Assembly: GCA_051747425.1 (NCBI GenBank)
Contig: JBNJGD010000003.1
Location: 1 to 64,000, forward strand
Source of the DNA: HTCC5015 sp051747425
GTDB lineage: Bacteria; Pseudomonadota; Gammaproteobacteria; HTCC5015
Length of the DNA stretch: 64,000 nucleotides
Reading direction: 5' to 3'
Below are positions 63,989 to 64,000 of the stretch, piece after piece (within the stretch, counting starts at the first letter, position 1; each line of letters opens with the position of its first letter). Below the pieces are notes generated by a model. The model worked only from the letters and a program-made list of their open reading frames with translations. It ran no database searches and had not been told where the DNA came from. The position numbers were made by a program, and so were the translations under genes.

Positions 63989-64000
63989 CGCGTCCTCATT

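Overview
This 64 kb window is GC-rich chromosomal DNA from a gammaproteobacterium. Gene order (aspS, yebC-ruvC-ruvA, purM-purN-DUF3108, arsC-wrbA-DUF2069, xseB-ispA-dxs, ffh next to a CcsA-like and a CorC-like gene, rpsP-rimM-trmD-rplS) resembles Pseudomonadales/Cellvibrionales-type marine bacteria. That placement is inferred from gene content; there is no rRNA in the window, and I saw no tRNA or CRISPR array. A run of ten Ns at 11357-11366 shows this is a draft assembly.

Layout. 1-26 kb is mostly housekeeping: a cut alpha/beta hydrolase, a diheme cytochrome c, aspS, nadA, yebC-ruvCA (with no ruvB following), ung, purine synthesis, hda, arsC-wrbA, a LysM lipoprotein, an orphan GspE/PilB-type ATPase, an Omp85-like barrel with nudix and proS, two DUF4124 proteins, an AI-2E transporter, a PIN-PhoH ATPase, bcp and dapA. 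Between ung and the DUF3108 gene lies a strongly folded non-coding stretch with GGA triplets in hairpin loops.

26-38.8 kb is accessory. A cluster of REP-like palindromes follows dapA and its short lipoprotein. Then comes a six-gene, mostly overlapping operon: type I methylase hsdM, specificity subunit hsdS, two different DUF262 proteins (one with a C-terminal DUF1524/HNH nuclease region, one without), hsdR, and a DUF45 zinc protease-like gene. It reads as a composite defence island in which a GmrSD/SspE-like DUF262 pair sits between hsdS and hsdR. Three small AT-rich or poorly characterised genes follow.

38.9-64 kb returns to core functions: ompW with two FNR/Anr-like boxes upstream, an OmpA-like lipoprotein, folE2, the isoprenoid operon xseB-ispA-dxs, a tandem glutaredoxin protein, radA, a CorC-like transporter, a CcsA-like protein, a metallo-beta-lactamase-fold hydrolase, then ffh followed by a same-strand series (two alpha/beta hydrolases, a PlsC acyltransferase, a YiiX-type papain-like protein, recQ), the rpsP-rimM-trmD-rplS operon, a large periplasmic helical-repeat protein, an ogt-type methyltransferase and htpG. 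A second REP cluster sits before htpG, and a Fur-box-like promoter ends the window.

Most promising for follow-up: the type I R-M operon with embedded DUF262 pair, the structured RNA candidate near 8.1 kb, the missing ruvB, and the truncated BamC-like lipoprotein after dapA.
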